From an uncultured Actinomycetes bacterium (GTDB taxonomy: Bacteria > Actinomycetota > Acidimicrobiia > Acidimicrobiales > Ilumatobacteraceae), in the NCBI GenBank assembly GCA_903872155.1, contig CAIQJP010000046.1, positions 1 through 64,000 of the forward strand: DNA of 64,000 nt, in the 5' to 3' direction. The notes beneath the pieces are model-generated. The model searched no databases. It worked only from the letters and a program-made list of their open reading frames with translations, and was not told where the DNA came from. A program made the position numbers and the translations under genes. The number at the start of each line of letters is the position of its first letter. The stretch's first letter is position 1. Positions 8,468 to 17,984 of the stretch are shown here, piece by piece.

Positions 8468-10016
8468 CTGGTGCGTCGCACTCACGGCGAACGGCATCAG
8501 GTGTGGGTAAGTGATCCCACATATCTGCAAGCAAATCATCGCGTAACGACTTCTGCGCAGGGTCGCTCCACAAGTTGACTTGCTGCAACGGATCGTTCGC
8601 AAGGTTGTACAACTCGCCTTCGGTGCCATCGTGAATTGTTCCAGGCATACAGGCAGTAGCAACCCAACCATCACGACAAATCGAACGCAAGCGCACGATC
8701 TTGCCGAATAACACGCTGTCCCATTCGGTCAGCACGCGTTCGTGGCCAAGCTCGGTTGCTTCATTTTCATTCACTGGCAAACGTGGTGCTTCTGCGTAAT
8801 CGGGTTGGGGGAGCCCAGCGATGTGACAGAACGTCGACGCGAGCGACACGTGTCCAACTGGTGCTTCAACCGTTGAAGGATTGATTCCTGCAGAAGGAGC
8901 GGGACGCCAAATAAGCGGTATACGCATTAACGAATCAACGTGATATGGGCCTTTGAACAATAAACCGAAGTCACCTTGCAGTTCGCCGTGGTCGGTTGAG
9001 AACAACACATCGGTGTCGGCACCCCAACCACGTTCGTCAATACGCTTCATCATTCGACCAACTGCTTCGTCGATCAATTCGTTTTCAATATGTGTCAATG
9101 CATTGACTTCTCGAACCTGATCATCGGTCAAGGTATTTGGAACCCACTTCAACGGGGCTTCGTAGTTTGAAACGAATTCGCCGTCGTACCACTTGCGCCA
9201 TTGAGCGGGCTTGTTGTCAAGAATTGCTTCACGTTCAGCGCGATTTTGCGGATAGCCGGCGGGCAAATCGAGATCGCGCCAATTGACACGATGAGTTTCT
9301 GAAGCCGGTGGATCCCAAGGATGATGAGGATCGGGGAAGCTCACCCAACAGAACCAGTCGGCATCGGCATCAAGTGAATCAAGCCAAGCAATCGTGCGAT
9401 CGGCCACCCAGTCGGTGTGATACCACTCGCGCGGAATGTTGTTGACATGTGCTTGCGGTGCTCCAGTATCGCCGCCGCCTTCGGCACTTACCTGCAACGA
9501 CATATCAAGAACGCGGTAGTACATCGGAACCGCTTCAGGGTGATTCTTCATGAGCCACTGGGCGTAATGGAACGAACCCATGCCGCCATGACTTGCTGAT
9601 TCCATGTGATCAAAGCCGCGATGCAAATGTCCATCTTCAATAAGCGAATGTGCGCCGGTATTTGCCAACTGGTTTTCAACGAAACGCAAGAATGGATCAA
9701 GGAATGGTTCGAAGTGGGCCTTGCCGATCAACGCAGTTTTGTATCCAGCATCGTGCAAGGTGGTGGCAACGCTTGGAGCATCGTTAGGTAAGGGAACGCC
9801 GTTCATCCATACGCCGTGAGTTGCGACATGCTGACCAGTGATCATCGTTGATCGTGAAGGCATGCACACAACACTTTGGGGATGGGCGCGGTTGTAATTG
9901 ATGCCCGTGGCCGCGAGGGCGTCAATGTTTGGTGTTCGTGCAATCAACCCACCGTTGCAGCCAAGCGCGTCAAAGCGTTGTTGATCGGTAGTGATAAAAA
10001 GAATTTTGCGACCCAT
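8463..10016 (-). CDS. Type I sulfatase
   Basis: A 517-residue sulfatase of the alkaline-phosphatase superfamily, cleaving a sulfate ester or possibly a related phosphonate/phosphate ester. It opens with MGRKILFITTDQQRFDALG, giving metal-ligand D11, and carries the formylglycine signature VCMPSRSTMITGQ with C51 as the residue to be converted. FSTDHGELQGDFG, further on, is the second metal site. Sequence is nearest to choline-sulfatase/arylsulfatase A-type enzymes; the substrate is unknown. The frame extends upstream, but ATG at 10016 matches the family N-terminus and overlaps the SRPBCC stop by one base (TAATG). No formylglycine-generating enzyme gene is in the window. Confidence 0.9.
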   Translation of the reverse strand: MGRKILFITTDQQRFDALGCNGGLIARTPNIDALAATGINYNRAHPQSVVCMPSRSTMITGQHVATHGVWMNGVPLPNDAPSVATTLHDAGYKTALIGKAHFEPFLDPFLRFVENQLANTGAHSLIEDGHLHRGFDHMESASHGGMGSFHYAQWLMKNHPEAVPMYYRVLDMSLQVSAEGGGDTGAPQAHVNNIPREWYHTDWVADRTIAWLDSLDADADWFCWVSFPDPHHPWDPPASETHRVNWRDLDLPAGYPQNRAEREAILDNKPAQWRKWYDGEFVSNYEAPLKWVPNTLTDDQVREVNALTHIENELIDEAVGRMMKRIDERGWGADTDVLFSTDHGELQGDFGLLFKGPYHVDSLMRIPLIWRPAPSAGINPSTVEAPVGHVSLASTFCHIAGLPQPDYAEAPRLPVNENEATELGHERVLTEWDSVLFGKIVRLRSICRDGWVATACMPGTIHDGTEGELYNLANDPLQQVNLWSDPAQKSLRDDLLADMWDHLPTPDAVRRECDAPV

Positions 10017-10414
10017 TATTTGACTCCGTTTGCAGAGAAAATTTCTTGCAGTTTTTCTAGACCGGCGCCAGCAGCACCAATGATGATGAGACCCATTGGC
10101 TCGGGGTCGATGTCGGTGCCGTACATCACCATGCAACGGTTTGGCCCGTCCGGAATCACATCAACGGTTCCGAGGTGTGACTTGACAATCAAATTGTTGA
10201 CGATTGAGTATTGAAACCTTCGTAGGTCATGATCGAGTGTGATGATGTCTTCCTCGAACCGCAGTCCACTTGCCAGGTTGATCCATCGTTTCTTGCCAAC
10301 GACCTCACACGAAACGATGGGAAACCAATCGTGGAGCCGGGCCGGGTCGCCAACGAGCGCCCAAACTTCGTCAGCTGGAGAGTCAATAAATGCGTGACGG
10401 CGAACTGTTCCCAT
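10016..10414 (-). CDS. SRPBCC (START-like) family protein
   Basis: A 132-residue protein with the polyketide-cyclase/SRPBCC pattern: RHAFIDSPADEVWALVGDPARLHDWFP at the N-terminus, then beta strands with regular charged turns. Such proteins bind hydrophobic ligands in a deep cavity; no specific ligand can be predicted. It is the first gene of a two-gene unit with the sulfatase (one-base overlap), so the sulfatase substrate may be lipid- or sterol-like, but that is speculation. Confidence 0.8.
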   Translation of the reverse strand: MGTVRRHAFIDSPADEVWALVGDPARLHDWFPIVSCEVVGKKRWINLASGLRFEEDIITLDHDLRRFQYSIVNNLIVKSHLGTVDVIPDGPNRCMVMYGTDIDPEPMGLIIIGAAGAGLEKLQEIFSANGVK

Positions 10415-10437
10415 TACTTATCAGCCTAACTAGCCGA

Positions 10438-10474
10438 AGTAGTTTCACCCCAACTGTCAATTGATGAAACTACT
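10438..10474. promoter_or_regulatory. Inverted repeat in a divergent promoter region
   Basis: AGTAGTTTCA (10438-10447) and TGAAACTACT (10465-10474) are perfect 10-bp arms with a 17-base spacer. The site is flanked by two gene starts (10414 minus, 10591 plus), so an operator is more likely than a terminator. The regulator is not identifiable from the window. Confidence 0.4.
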
Positions 10475-10590
10475 CGCTCAGTGAGTCCTCGTTCGGCTGT
10501 TTCGTCGAGACCCCTTGTGTGCTAGTCATATGTCTGTGACTTGGACAAAAGTCACAGCAACGAGGGGCTGTTGCAGATGGGGAAATTGTG

Positions 10591-12624
10591 ATGAAGGGGA
10601 CTCAATTGACGAGGTCATTGCGTCATTCCCTTGTGCCCCTGAGCCCGGCAATCGCCCTCGTCGCCGTTCAGCTCATTTTCTTTGGTCTTCCAGCTGGCGC
10701 CTGGATTCGAGCGGTGGTCATCGGCCTGTTGACGGCACTTCTCGCGGTCGGAATGGCCTTGGTATACCGAGCCAACCGCGTCTTGAACTTCTCGCAAGCC
10801 GACCTCGGTTTTGTGCCGGCCACGTTGTCGGTTGGCCTCATTGTTTTCAATGGATTGCCGTACCTTTTTGGCTTTGGCGTGGGCCTGGTCGGTTCGTTGG
10901 TACTTGGGGCGATTGTTGAATTGGCGATTGTCCGACGATTCGTACGGTCGCCACGCTTGGTATTGACTGTCGCAACTCTGGGAATTACTCAGTTGCTCAC
11001 GGTGCTTGCGCTTCTCGTGCCAAAGATGTGGGGCAAAGTTGCAGCCTCGCAGCGAATCAATCCGCCAATCGACTGGAAACTCACGATTGGTACTTTCATT
11101 CTCAACGCGAATGACTTAATCGCATTGATAGTTGCGCCTTTGGCAATGATTGCAGTTGGACTCTTCTTATCGAAGACGACTCTTGGTACGGCTGTTCGCG
11201 CGGCAGCCGAGCGCAGTGATCGCGCCGCGTTACTTGGTATTCCGGTCGGTTGGTTGTCGACTGTTGTGTGGATGCTCGCTTCGGTGTTGTCGTTCTTGGC
11301 GCTGTTTCTTCGAGCCGGAATTTTGGGAGTGCCGATTGGTGGCGCACTGTCAATTTCAAATCTGATTTTGGCTTTGGCTGCTTTAGTTATTGGGCGATTA
11401 CGCAATCTGCCAACGATTGCGGCGGCGGCCGTTGCTCTTGGAATTCTTGAATATGGCATCCAGTGGAATGCTGATAGTCCGTTGTTAGTTGCGCCATTTG
11501 TTGGTGCGGCCGTCATGGTGGCGTTGTTATTGCAGCGACGAGGAACTACGCGTTTAGATCAAGACACAACAGCGTCGTGGAGACTTGCTGACGAAGTTCG
11601 CTCGTTATCAGTTGAAGTACGACGACTGCCTCTTGTACGCCTGTTGCGCTGGGGAGTGTTCGCGTTGATTGGTGCGGCCGTATTCGTCATTCCGATTTTA
11701 TTGCGGACCGATCAAGTGATCAAAGTGTCAGCGATTTTTATCTACAGCATCATTGGTGTTTCGTTAGTGGTCTTAACGGGATGGGCCGGTCAAATTTCGC
11801 TCGGGCAAGTGGGCTTTGTGGCCATTGGAGCTGCAGTCAGCGCTAAATGCACTTCGCAATGGAACATCGACTTGTCGCTGTCATTGGTTATTGCCGCGGT
11901 AGCTGGTGGAGTCGCAGCATTCATTGTTGGAATCCCAGCGTTACGTCTACGTGGTCTGTATCTGGCTGTTGTCACGTTGGTGTTTGCTCTCAGTGTGACT
12001 GAATGGTTCTTGAACGACCGATTCTTCTCGTGGATTCCTAACAGCCGAATCAAGCGACACCCATTGTTTGGTCGAATCAATATTGATACACCCACACGTT
12101 TTTATGTGTACACGCTGATCGTCTTGGCAATTGTGTTCGTTGCAGTGCGCGGTATTCGACATAGTCGTACGGGGCGAGCCATTTTGGCACTTCGCGATAA
12201 TGAAAAGGCGGCACAGGCTTATGCAGTCCCAGTGATCTGGGTCAAGCTCACTGCGTTCACCATTTCTGGAGCGGTAGCCGGAGTCGCCGGTGGCTTGTAT
12301 ACCCATCTCAACTACAGCTTCGATATTTCTAGCTACAACGTTGGACGAAGTCTTGAAGTTTTCACCGCGTCAATTGTTGGCGGTCTTGGCTCGTTGTTTG
12401 GTGCCGTGCTTGGTGCGGCGTACTTGCGGGGCATGGAATGGTTTGTCACCGCCGACGAATGGCGCTTCTTGTCGACCGCAGTCGGAGTGCTCTTTGTGCT
12501 TTTGGCATTGCCAGGAGGACTTGGCGCGTTGGTGATTCGTATTCGTGATGATCTTTCGCAACGCATTGCTAAACGACACGCAATCAAGCACAAGGCCCTC
12601 GAGCATCAGGAGGACGTGTCATGA
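10591..12624 (+). CDS. Fused LivH-LivM ABC permease
   Basis: A 677-residue membrane protein made of two permease halves of the branched-chain amino acid (HAAT) family. The N-terminal half, about 1-300, is LivH-like, with GMALVYRANRVLNFSQADLG and a run of about eight membrane segments. After a charged linker with RLADEVRSLSVEVRRL (about 310-345) comes a LivM-like half with VLTGWAGQISLGQ and GRAILALRDNEKAAQAYAV, the latter being the EAA-like ATPase contact loop. Both halves normally come from separate genes. GTG at 10588 is an alternative start. The stop overlaps the next gene by four bases (ATGA), so subunits are made together. The transported solute is unknown. Confidence 0.9.
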   Translation: MKGTQLTRSLRHSLVPLSPAIALVAVQLIFFGLPAGAWIRAVVIGLLTALLAVGMALVYRANRVLNFSQADLGFVPATLSVGLIVFNGLPYLFGFGVGLVGSLVLGAIVELAIVRRFVRSPRLVLTVATLGITQLLTVLALLVPKMWGKVAASQRINPPIDWKLTIGTFILNANDLIALIVAPLAMIAVGLFLSKTTLGTAVRAAAERSDRAALLGIPVGWLSTVVWMLASVLSFLALFLRAGILGVPIGGALSISNLILALAALVIGRLRNLPTIAAAAVALGILEYGIQWNADSPLLVAPFVGAAVMVALLLQRRGTTRLDQDTTASWRLADEVRSLSVEVRRLPLVRLLRWGVFALIGAAVFVIPILLRTDQVIKVSAIFIYSIIGVSLVVLTGWAGQISLGQVGFVAIGAAVSAKCTSQWNIDLSLSLVIAAVAGGVAAFIVGIPALRLRGLYLAVVTLVFALSVTEWFLNDRFFSWIPNSRIKRHPLFGRINIDTPTRFYVYTLIVLAIVFVAVRGIRHSRTGRAILALRDNEKAAQAYAVPVIWVKLTAFTISGAVAGVAGGLYTHLNYSFDISSYNVGRSLEVFTASIVGGLGSLFGAVLGAAYLRGMEWFVTADEWRFLSTAVGVLFVLLALPGGLGALVIRIRDDLSQRIAKRHAIKHKALEHQEDVS

Positions 12625-15545
12625 GCGAACCGCGCAGTGTTTGGGGAAACATTCGTCATCCCGTCGCTTCGATGAAGGACATCTGCGGCGGCGAAGCGGC
12701 GTACCCGTTGCTGATCTTGTTTGGGCTCAATGCCGTTGATGAGCTTGATCGAGCAGCATTCGGAGTTTTGCTTCCTGATATTCGCAAGCACTTCAATCTT
12801 GATCTCAGCACCATGTTGGCTATCGTCGCGTTATCAAGCGTTGCGGCTCTGGCTTTACAGGTTCCGATTGCGCAGTTGGCTGATCGTTCAAAGCGAGTTC
12901 CGTTAGCAGTGATTGGCGCCTTGGTGTGGGGTCTCTTTTCTGGAATGACCGGAATCGCAATGGGTGTGATTGTTCTCACGATCGCTCGAAGTGGTTCTTC
13001 TCTTGGTAAGGCGGTTGTTGACCCAACCCACAACTCATTGATCTCCGACTATTACCCCATTGAGGTTCGAGCAAAAGTTTTCTCATTTCACCGAGCCGCG
13101 AACGCGGTTGGTGCTTTCGTTGGTCCGCTGAGTGCGGGGCTCTTGGCTCATTACTTCGGTTGGCGGACACCGTTCATAATTTTCACGATTCCAACAGTGA
13201 TCTTTGCGGTTCTTGCGCTCAAATTGAAAGAACCAATTCGTGGCATGTGGGAACGCAAAGCCATGGGTGTGTCTGATGAAGTAGCCAATACTGAAGAAGA
13301 AGCTCCATCGTTTTCCGAAAGTTGGCGAACAGTACAAAAGGTGCAGTCGCTCAAACGCATTTGGTACAGCTTGCCGTTCTTGGCCACCGGCTTCATTGGT
13401 TTCGTCACACTTGCTTCGTTGTTGTATGAACAAGAGTTTGGCCTCGACGAGCGGGCTCGTGGAGTTGCCGCAGCTATCGCTGAACCATTCCAGTTGGTTG
13501 GACTAGTCATTGGTGCACGCTGGTTAAGCAAAAAGTTTGCGGGCAATATTGCAGGTCTCACCAAAGTCGGTGCATACGTCTCGATCGCCGCCGCCTTCTT
13601 GTCGGCGGCATTTGCCCTTGCGCCGAATATTTATGTTGCTGTCGGTGTCAACTGTGTGATTTCGGCATCGTTGGCGATGCTCGGACCGGCAACATTTGCC
13701 GGCCTGTCATTGGCGATTCCACCACGTGCTCGCGCTACTGGTTTCTCGGTGGCTTCGTTGTGGATCATCCCGGGTTTAGCCGTGTTGCCATTTATCGGTT
13801 GGATATCGGACAAATTCAACATTCGTGTCGGCATGTTGGTCATGATTCCGCTGTTCTTAATTGGTGGTTTGATTCAACTATCCATTCGCAATGTGATCAT
13901 GGACGACATCGGGCAGGTGTGGCAGTCGGCTGCTGCTCGTTCGGAAGCTTTGTATGACCGACGCCAGGGCAACGCCAAGTTGTTACTTCTTCGTGGCGTC
14001 TTTGCGGGTTATGACAATCGCATGGTGTTGCAGGGTTTGAATATGGAAATGGAAGAAGGCGAGATTGTCGCTCTTCTCGGAACCAATGGCGCGGGTAAGA
14101 GCACTTTGTTGAAAGCAATTAGTGGGACGGTTGAAGCCGACAAAGGCGCAATCATTTTTGATGGGCGCGATATCACGCATGCTCCGCCCCATGAGATTGC
14201 TGCGATGGGCATTGTGCAGATGCCTGGTGGCCAAGGCGTATTTGGTTCTTTGACGGTTCGCGAGAATCTTGAATTAGCTGGATGGACGCATCGACGAGAT
14301 CATGAAGGTGTCGAACGGGCTCGTGCTGAGGTACTTGAGATGTTCCCGATTCTCAACGATCGTCTTGATGACGCGGCGGCCAATTTGTCCGGTGGTCAGC
14401 AACAAATGTTGGCCCTGGCTATGAGTTTCATTATGCGACCACGGGTCTTGTTGATTGATGAACTGTCACTCGGTCTTGCGCCAGTCATTGTTGGACAGAT
14501 GTTGCCCGTAGTTCAACGTTTGGCCGATGAAGGTGTCACGGTTGTTTTAGTTGAACAAAGCGTCAACGTTGCGCTCACTGTCGCTCATCGGGCCTATTTC
14601 TTAGAGCGCGGTGAAATTCGCTTCTCTGGGCCGACTGCCGAACTATTGAATCGTCCCGATGTTTTGCGATCAGTCTTTCTTTCTGGCGCTATCGCAAGTG
14701 AATCAAGCGATGCAGTTTCAAGTGGAGCAGCACGCGTTGTGAGTGAACGTGTTGTGCTTGGTACCGAGGGAGTCGTCGCTGCCTTCGGTGGCATCCGCGC
14801 AGTTGATGGTGTTTCGTTGGCAGTTCACGAACAAGAGATTGTCGGTATCATTGGCCCCAATGGTGCTGGTAAAACCACCTTGTTCGATTTGATCTCTGGA
14901 TATACGCCATTGTTCGCCGGCGAGATTGAAATTGAAGGAAAGGATGTTTCGAAGGCTTCGCCGACTCACAGAGCTGCTGCCGGCCTTGGTCGTTCATTTC
15001 AAGACGCACGGCTATTCCCTGAATTGTCGGTGCACGAAACCCTCGCAGTTTCGCTTGAGCGTTGGGTCAAGAACCGCAGTGCTCTAGCCGCGGCCTTATA
15101 CCTGCCACCAGTCTTTGAATCAGAAGATGCAATTAGTCAACGAGTTCGTGAGCTTATTGAACTTCTGGGTCTCGGTGACTACGAACAGAAATTTGTTCGC
15201 GAGTTATCGACAGGCACTCGACGCATTGTCGATCTTGCTTGTCTTGTCGCTCATCGTCCGAGTGTGATTCTGTTAGATGAACCAACTTCTGGACTCGCCC
15301 AACGTGAGGTTGAGGCCTTGTCGCCAGTTGTTCGTCGTCTCCGTGATGAAATGGGGGCAGCCCTGCTCATTATTGAACACGACATACCGTTTGTCTCGTC
15401 GGTGTCTGATCGTTTGGTGGCGCTCGATCAGGGGCGTGTGATCGCCGACGGAATTCCAGAAGAAGTTCTTGCACATCCAGTAGTCATTGAGTCATATTTA
15501 GGCACATCAAGTGCCGCGATCGCCCGTTCAGGGCAAGGGGGATAA
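12621..15545 (+). CDS. MFS transporter fused to LivF- and LivG-type ATPases
   Basis: A 974-residue three-part protein. Residues about 1-430 are a 12-helix major facilitator domain (PDIRKHF..., LADRSKRVPLAVIGAL, and a GWRTPFIIF segment). A LivF-type ATPase follows: Walker A GTNGAGKST near 487, signature NLSGGQQQM near 588, and LLIDELSLGLAP near 611. The last third is a LivG-type ATPase: GPNGAGKTT near 745, a degenerate signature ELSTGTRR near 862, ILLDEPTSGL near 883 and H-loop IIEHD near 918. No stop or frameshift separates the parts. Flanking fused permease and binding protein genes show it powers a Liv-type importer. Why an MFS domain is attached is unexplained; it may anchor the ATPases or act as a second carrier. 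Confidence 0.9.
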   Translation: MSEPRSVWGNIRHPVASMKDICGGEAAYPLLILFGLNAVDELDRAAFGVLLPDIRKHFNLDLSTMLAIVALSSVAALALQVPIAQLADRSKRVPLAVIGALVWGLFSGMTGIAMGVIVLTIARSGSSLGKAVVDPTHNSLISDYYPIEVRAKVFSFHRAANAVGAFVGPLSAGLLAHYFGWRTPFIIFTIPTVIFAVLALKLKEPIRGMWERKAMGVSDEVANTEEEAPSFSESWRTVQKVQSLKRIWYSLPFLATGFIGFVTLASLLYEQEFGLDERARGVAAAIAEPFQLVGLVIGARWLSKKFAGNIAGLTKVGAYVSIAAAFLSAAFALAPNIYVAVGVNCVISASLAMLGPATFAGLSLAIPPRARATGFSVASLWIIPGLAVLPFIGWISDKFNIRVGMLVMIPLFLIGGLIQLSIRNVIMDDIGQVWQSAAARSEALYDRRQGNAKLLLLRGVFAGYDNRMVLQGLNMEMEEGEIVALLGTNGAGKSTLLKAISGTVEADKGAIIFDGRDITHAPPHEIAAMGIVQMPGGQGVFGSLTVRENLELAGWTHRRDHEGVERARAEVLEMFPILNDRLDDAAANLSGGQQQMLALAMSFIMRPRVLLIDELSLGLAPVIVGQMLPVVQRLADEGVTVVLVEQSVNVALTVAHRAYFLERGEIRFSGPTAELLNRPDVLRSVFLSGAIASESSDAVSSGAARVVSERVVLGTEGVVAAFGGIRAVDGVSLAVHEQEIVGIIGPNGAGKTTLFDLISGYTPLFAGEIEIEGKDVSKASPTHRAAAGLGRSFQDARLFPELSVHETLAVSLERWVKNRSALAAALYLPPVFESEDAISQRVRELIELLGLGDYEQKFVRELSTGTRRIVDLACLVAHRPSVILLDEPTSGLAQREVEALSPVVRRLRDEMGAALLIIEHDIPFVSSVSDRLVALDQGRVIADGIPEEVLAHPVVIESYLGTSSAAIARSGQGG

Positions 15546-15547
15546 TC

Positions 15548-17314
15548 ATGCAACCAGCTAGCAGTTCAGCCGACAAAGGATCCGGTGGATCTAAGTCCTT
15601 AAAGAAGTGGGGTCCCATTGGGGCCTTAATTGTCATCATCGTCATTGTTGTAGCAATTGTTGTGTCGTCGGGGGGCGATAAGAACAAGAGCGCGTCCGAC
15701 ACGGCGGCACCGGTAACAAGTGAAGCTCCAGTAGACAGTGTTGCTCCGACCGATTCAACAGCAACCGGTAGCGATACGTGGGACTTCCCACTTTCATATA
15801 CAAAAGCAAAAGAGACTTTGACTGATGCAGCTTTCAGCGCGATTGATTGGGGTGCGCGTTGCGATACGGAGAAGGGAACGATTGCCGTACCCGATTATTT
15901 CGCACCGGCGTGCATGGCCCCGTTCACCGGCGACAATGGTGGAGCAACCGCGACCGGTGTCACGGCCGATGAAATCACCATTGTGCACTACCTAGGTCCA
16001 GATAACGATCCAATTATTGATTACATCACATCGGCCGTAAAGGTTGATGAAACTAATGCGCAACAAGAAGAAACCATCAAAGGTTTCATCAATTATTTTG
16101 AGACGTACTACGAACTGTACGGGCGCAAAATTAAGTACGTGACCTACGAAAGTACGGGTCTTGCTAACGATGAAGTGACTGCTCGTGCTGATGCACAGCG
16201 AATTGTTGAAGAGTACAAGCCATTTGCGGTTGTCGGTGGCCCAGCATTAACCAATGCCTTCGCCGATGAAATCGCGGCTCGTGAAACAGTGTGTATTTCT
16301 TGTGGTGGAGGAACCGCTCAGTGGATGGCCGATCGTGATCCATATCTCTGGAACCTCGACGGAAGTGCCGAACAAAAGCAAGTTCAAGTCGTTGAGTTCA
16401 TTGGTAAGCAACTTGCTGGCAAGCCTGCTTCACATGCTGGTGATGCCTTGAAGGCCGACACTCGTAAATTCGCAGTTGTTTTTGAGGCAAGTGGTGGCGC
16501 AGAGTCACAGCGATTGGCCGACCTCATGGAATCTCGAATGACCGAAGTTGGGGCAAAGCCCGACCTGATGCTTGCTTACACACTTGATCCGGGAACGATT
16601 CAACAGCAGGCTTCGCAAGTTATCGCCAAACTTAAAGCTGCGGGTATCACAACTGTTGTGATGGCCACTGACCCAGTGGCTCCTGGCAACTTCACTCGCG
16701 AAGCAACAACGCAGGAATACTTCCCCGAGTGGTTGGTTGCTGCAGCGACACTCACCGATACAAATGCATTTGGTCGTGGCTACGACCAAGCACAGTGGGC
16801 CCATGCATTTGGTGTCACCAGTTTGGCGGTACGGGTGAGCCCTGATGTCGTGGGGTCGAAGATTCTGTACAAGTGGTTCACTGGTCAAGATGCGCCCGCT
16901 CCATTGGGCGCACCAGTATTCATGCCCGGATTTAGTTTATTGTTCTCGGCATTGCAGGGAACTGGTCCCACTTTGACACCACAAACATTGGGTGACTTCA
17001 TTAAAACCATTAAGACGAAGCCAGCACTAACCGCTTCGTATCTCACCTATGGCGAACAGGGAATCTGGGACGAACCTGATTACAACGGCGTCGACGATGC
17101 CACTGTTTTCTGGTGGGATACTGCAGCGACTGGACCAGATGAGAACGGTCGTGAAGGTACTGGCTTAATGAAGTTTGTTGATGGTGGTAAGCGTTATTTG
17201 CCAGGCGAATGGCCAACCGAAGACAAGTTGTTTGTCCAAGATGGCGCAGTTGCGATTTACGACAGTGCTCCAGCTTCAGAAACCCCGCCGTCGTATCCAA
17301 GCCCAGCGGGCTGA
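15548..17314 (+). CDS. Membrane-anchored Liv-type solute-binding protein
   Basis: A 588-residue type I periplasmic-binding-fold protein, the extracellular receptor of the preceding transporter. One hydrophobic helix at about 21-41 after a basic start should anchor it; there is no lipobox Cys. A Ser/Thr/Asp-rich linker (about 42-75) leads to the ligand-binding domains, with family-like segments such as ADEITIVHYLGPDN, KPFAVVGGPALTNAFADEIAARETVCIS and TLDPGTIQQQASQVIAKLKAAGITTVV. It is larger than amino-acid-binding LivJ proteins (about 370), so the ligand may not be an amino acid. It starts two bases after the fusion gene and is the last gene of the operon. Confidence 0.88.
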   Translation: MQPASSSADKGSGGSKSLKKWGPIGALIVIIVIVVAIVVSSGGDKNKSASDTAAPVTSEAPVDSVAPTDSTATGSDTWDFPLSYTKAKETLTDAAFSAIDWGARCDTEKGTIAVPDYFAPACMAPFTGDNGGATATGVTADEITIVHYLGPDNDPIIDYITSAVKVDETNAQQEETIKGFINYFETYYELYGRKIKYVTYESTGLANDEVTARADAQRIVEEYKPFAVVGGPALTNAFADEIAARETVCISCGGGTAQWMADRDPYLWNLDGSAEQKQVQVVEFIGKQLAGKPASHAGDALKADTRKFAVVFEASGGAESQRLADLMESRMTEVGAKPDLMLAYTLDPGTIQQQASQVIAKLKAAGITTVVMATDPVAPGNFTREATTQEYFPEWLVAAATLTDTNAFGRGYDQAQWAHAFGVTSLAVRVSPDVVGSKILYKWFTGQDAPAPLGAPVFMPGFSLLFSALQGTGPTLTPQTLGDFIKTIKTKPALTASYLTYGEQGIWDEPDYNGVDDATVFWWDTAATGPDENGREGTGLMKFVDGGKRYLPGEWPTEDKLFVQDGAVAIYDSAPASETPPSYPSPAG

Positions 17315-17315
17315 G

Positions 17316-17984
17316 TTAAAGACACCAGTTGATTGGTTCTCGACCATTTTCTTTGAGCACAGCGTTCGCTCGAGAAAATGGTCGAGAACCGAAAAACCCA
17401 TGGCGCACCGACAACGGTGACGGGTGCGCCGATTCAATGACCACGTGACGTTGTTGATGAATGAGTGTCGCCTTTTTGCGTGATGATGCACCCCACAAAA
17501 TGAAAACCACTGGTTCGGTTTTGTTGTTGAGTTCACGAATGATTCGATCGGTGAACTGTTCCCATCCTTGACCTTGGTGCGAAGCCGCTTGGCCAGAACG
17601 CACAGTCAATGTTGTGTTGAGAAGTAGCACACCTTGTTGTGCCCACGATGTGAGGTTTCCGTGAATCGGGACCCCGCAACCGAGATCGTTGTTGAGTTCT
17701 TTGTAGATGTTGCGTAATGAAGGTGGTATTCGCGTTCCATCTTGTACCGAGAAAGCCAAACCGTGAGCTTGGCCGGGCTCGTGGTAGGGGTCCTGTCCCA
17801 AAATGACGACACGCGTATTTGCGAACGATGTCAGTTCAAGGGCAGTGAAAACGTTTTCATGTGAAGGAAATACTTGATATTGCGATCGCTCGCTGGTGAC
17901 AAAGTCTTGCAGGGTATGCCAATAGGACTGAGAAAACTCAGAAGCAAGAATGTGGTCCCAGTCAGTCGTCAGCACTCTCTTCAT
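17316..17984 (-). CDS. ung: Uracil-DNA glycosylase
   Basis: A 222-residue family 1 uracil-DNA glycosylase removing uracil from DNA at the start of base excision repair. The water-activating motif GQDPYH is at 63-68 (D65 catalytic) and the minor-groove loop HPSPLS at 187-192. The C-terminus keeps the family's FSRAN...NW ending. Full length and apparently intact. Its start overlaps the end of the upstream gene by 23 bases. Near its 3' end, bases 17335-17390 form a long perfect inverted repeat inside the coding sequence. Confidence 0.97.
   Translation of the reverse strand: MKRVLTTDWDHILASEFSQSYWHTLQDFVTSERSQYQVFPSHENVFTALELTSFANTRVVILGQDPYHEPGQAHGLAFSVQDGTRIPPSLRNIYKELNNDLGCGVPIHGNLTSWAQQGVLLLNTTLTVRSGQAASHQGQGWEQFTDRIIRELNNKTEPVVFILWGASSRKKATLIHQQRHVVIESAHPSPLSVRHGFFGSRPFSRANAVLKENGREPINWCL
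17335..17390. repeat. 18-bp perfect inverted repeat inside the 3' end of ung
   Basis: GGTTCTCGACCATTTTCT (17335-17352) is the exact reverse complement of 17373-17390, with a 20-base spacer that itself can pair (GAGC/GCTC). It lies between convergent transcription units, 20 bases past the binding-protein stop and within the last codons of ung. No U-run follows on either strand. It probably acts as a bidirectional transcript-end hairpin encoded within a gene. Confidence 0.6.
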
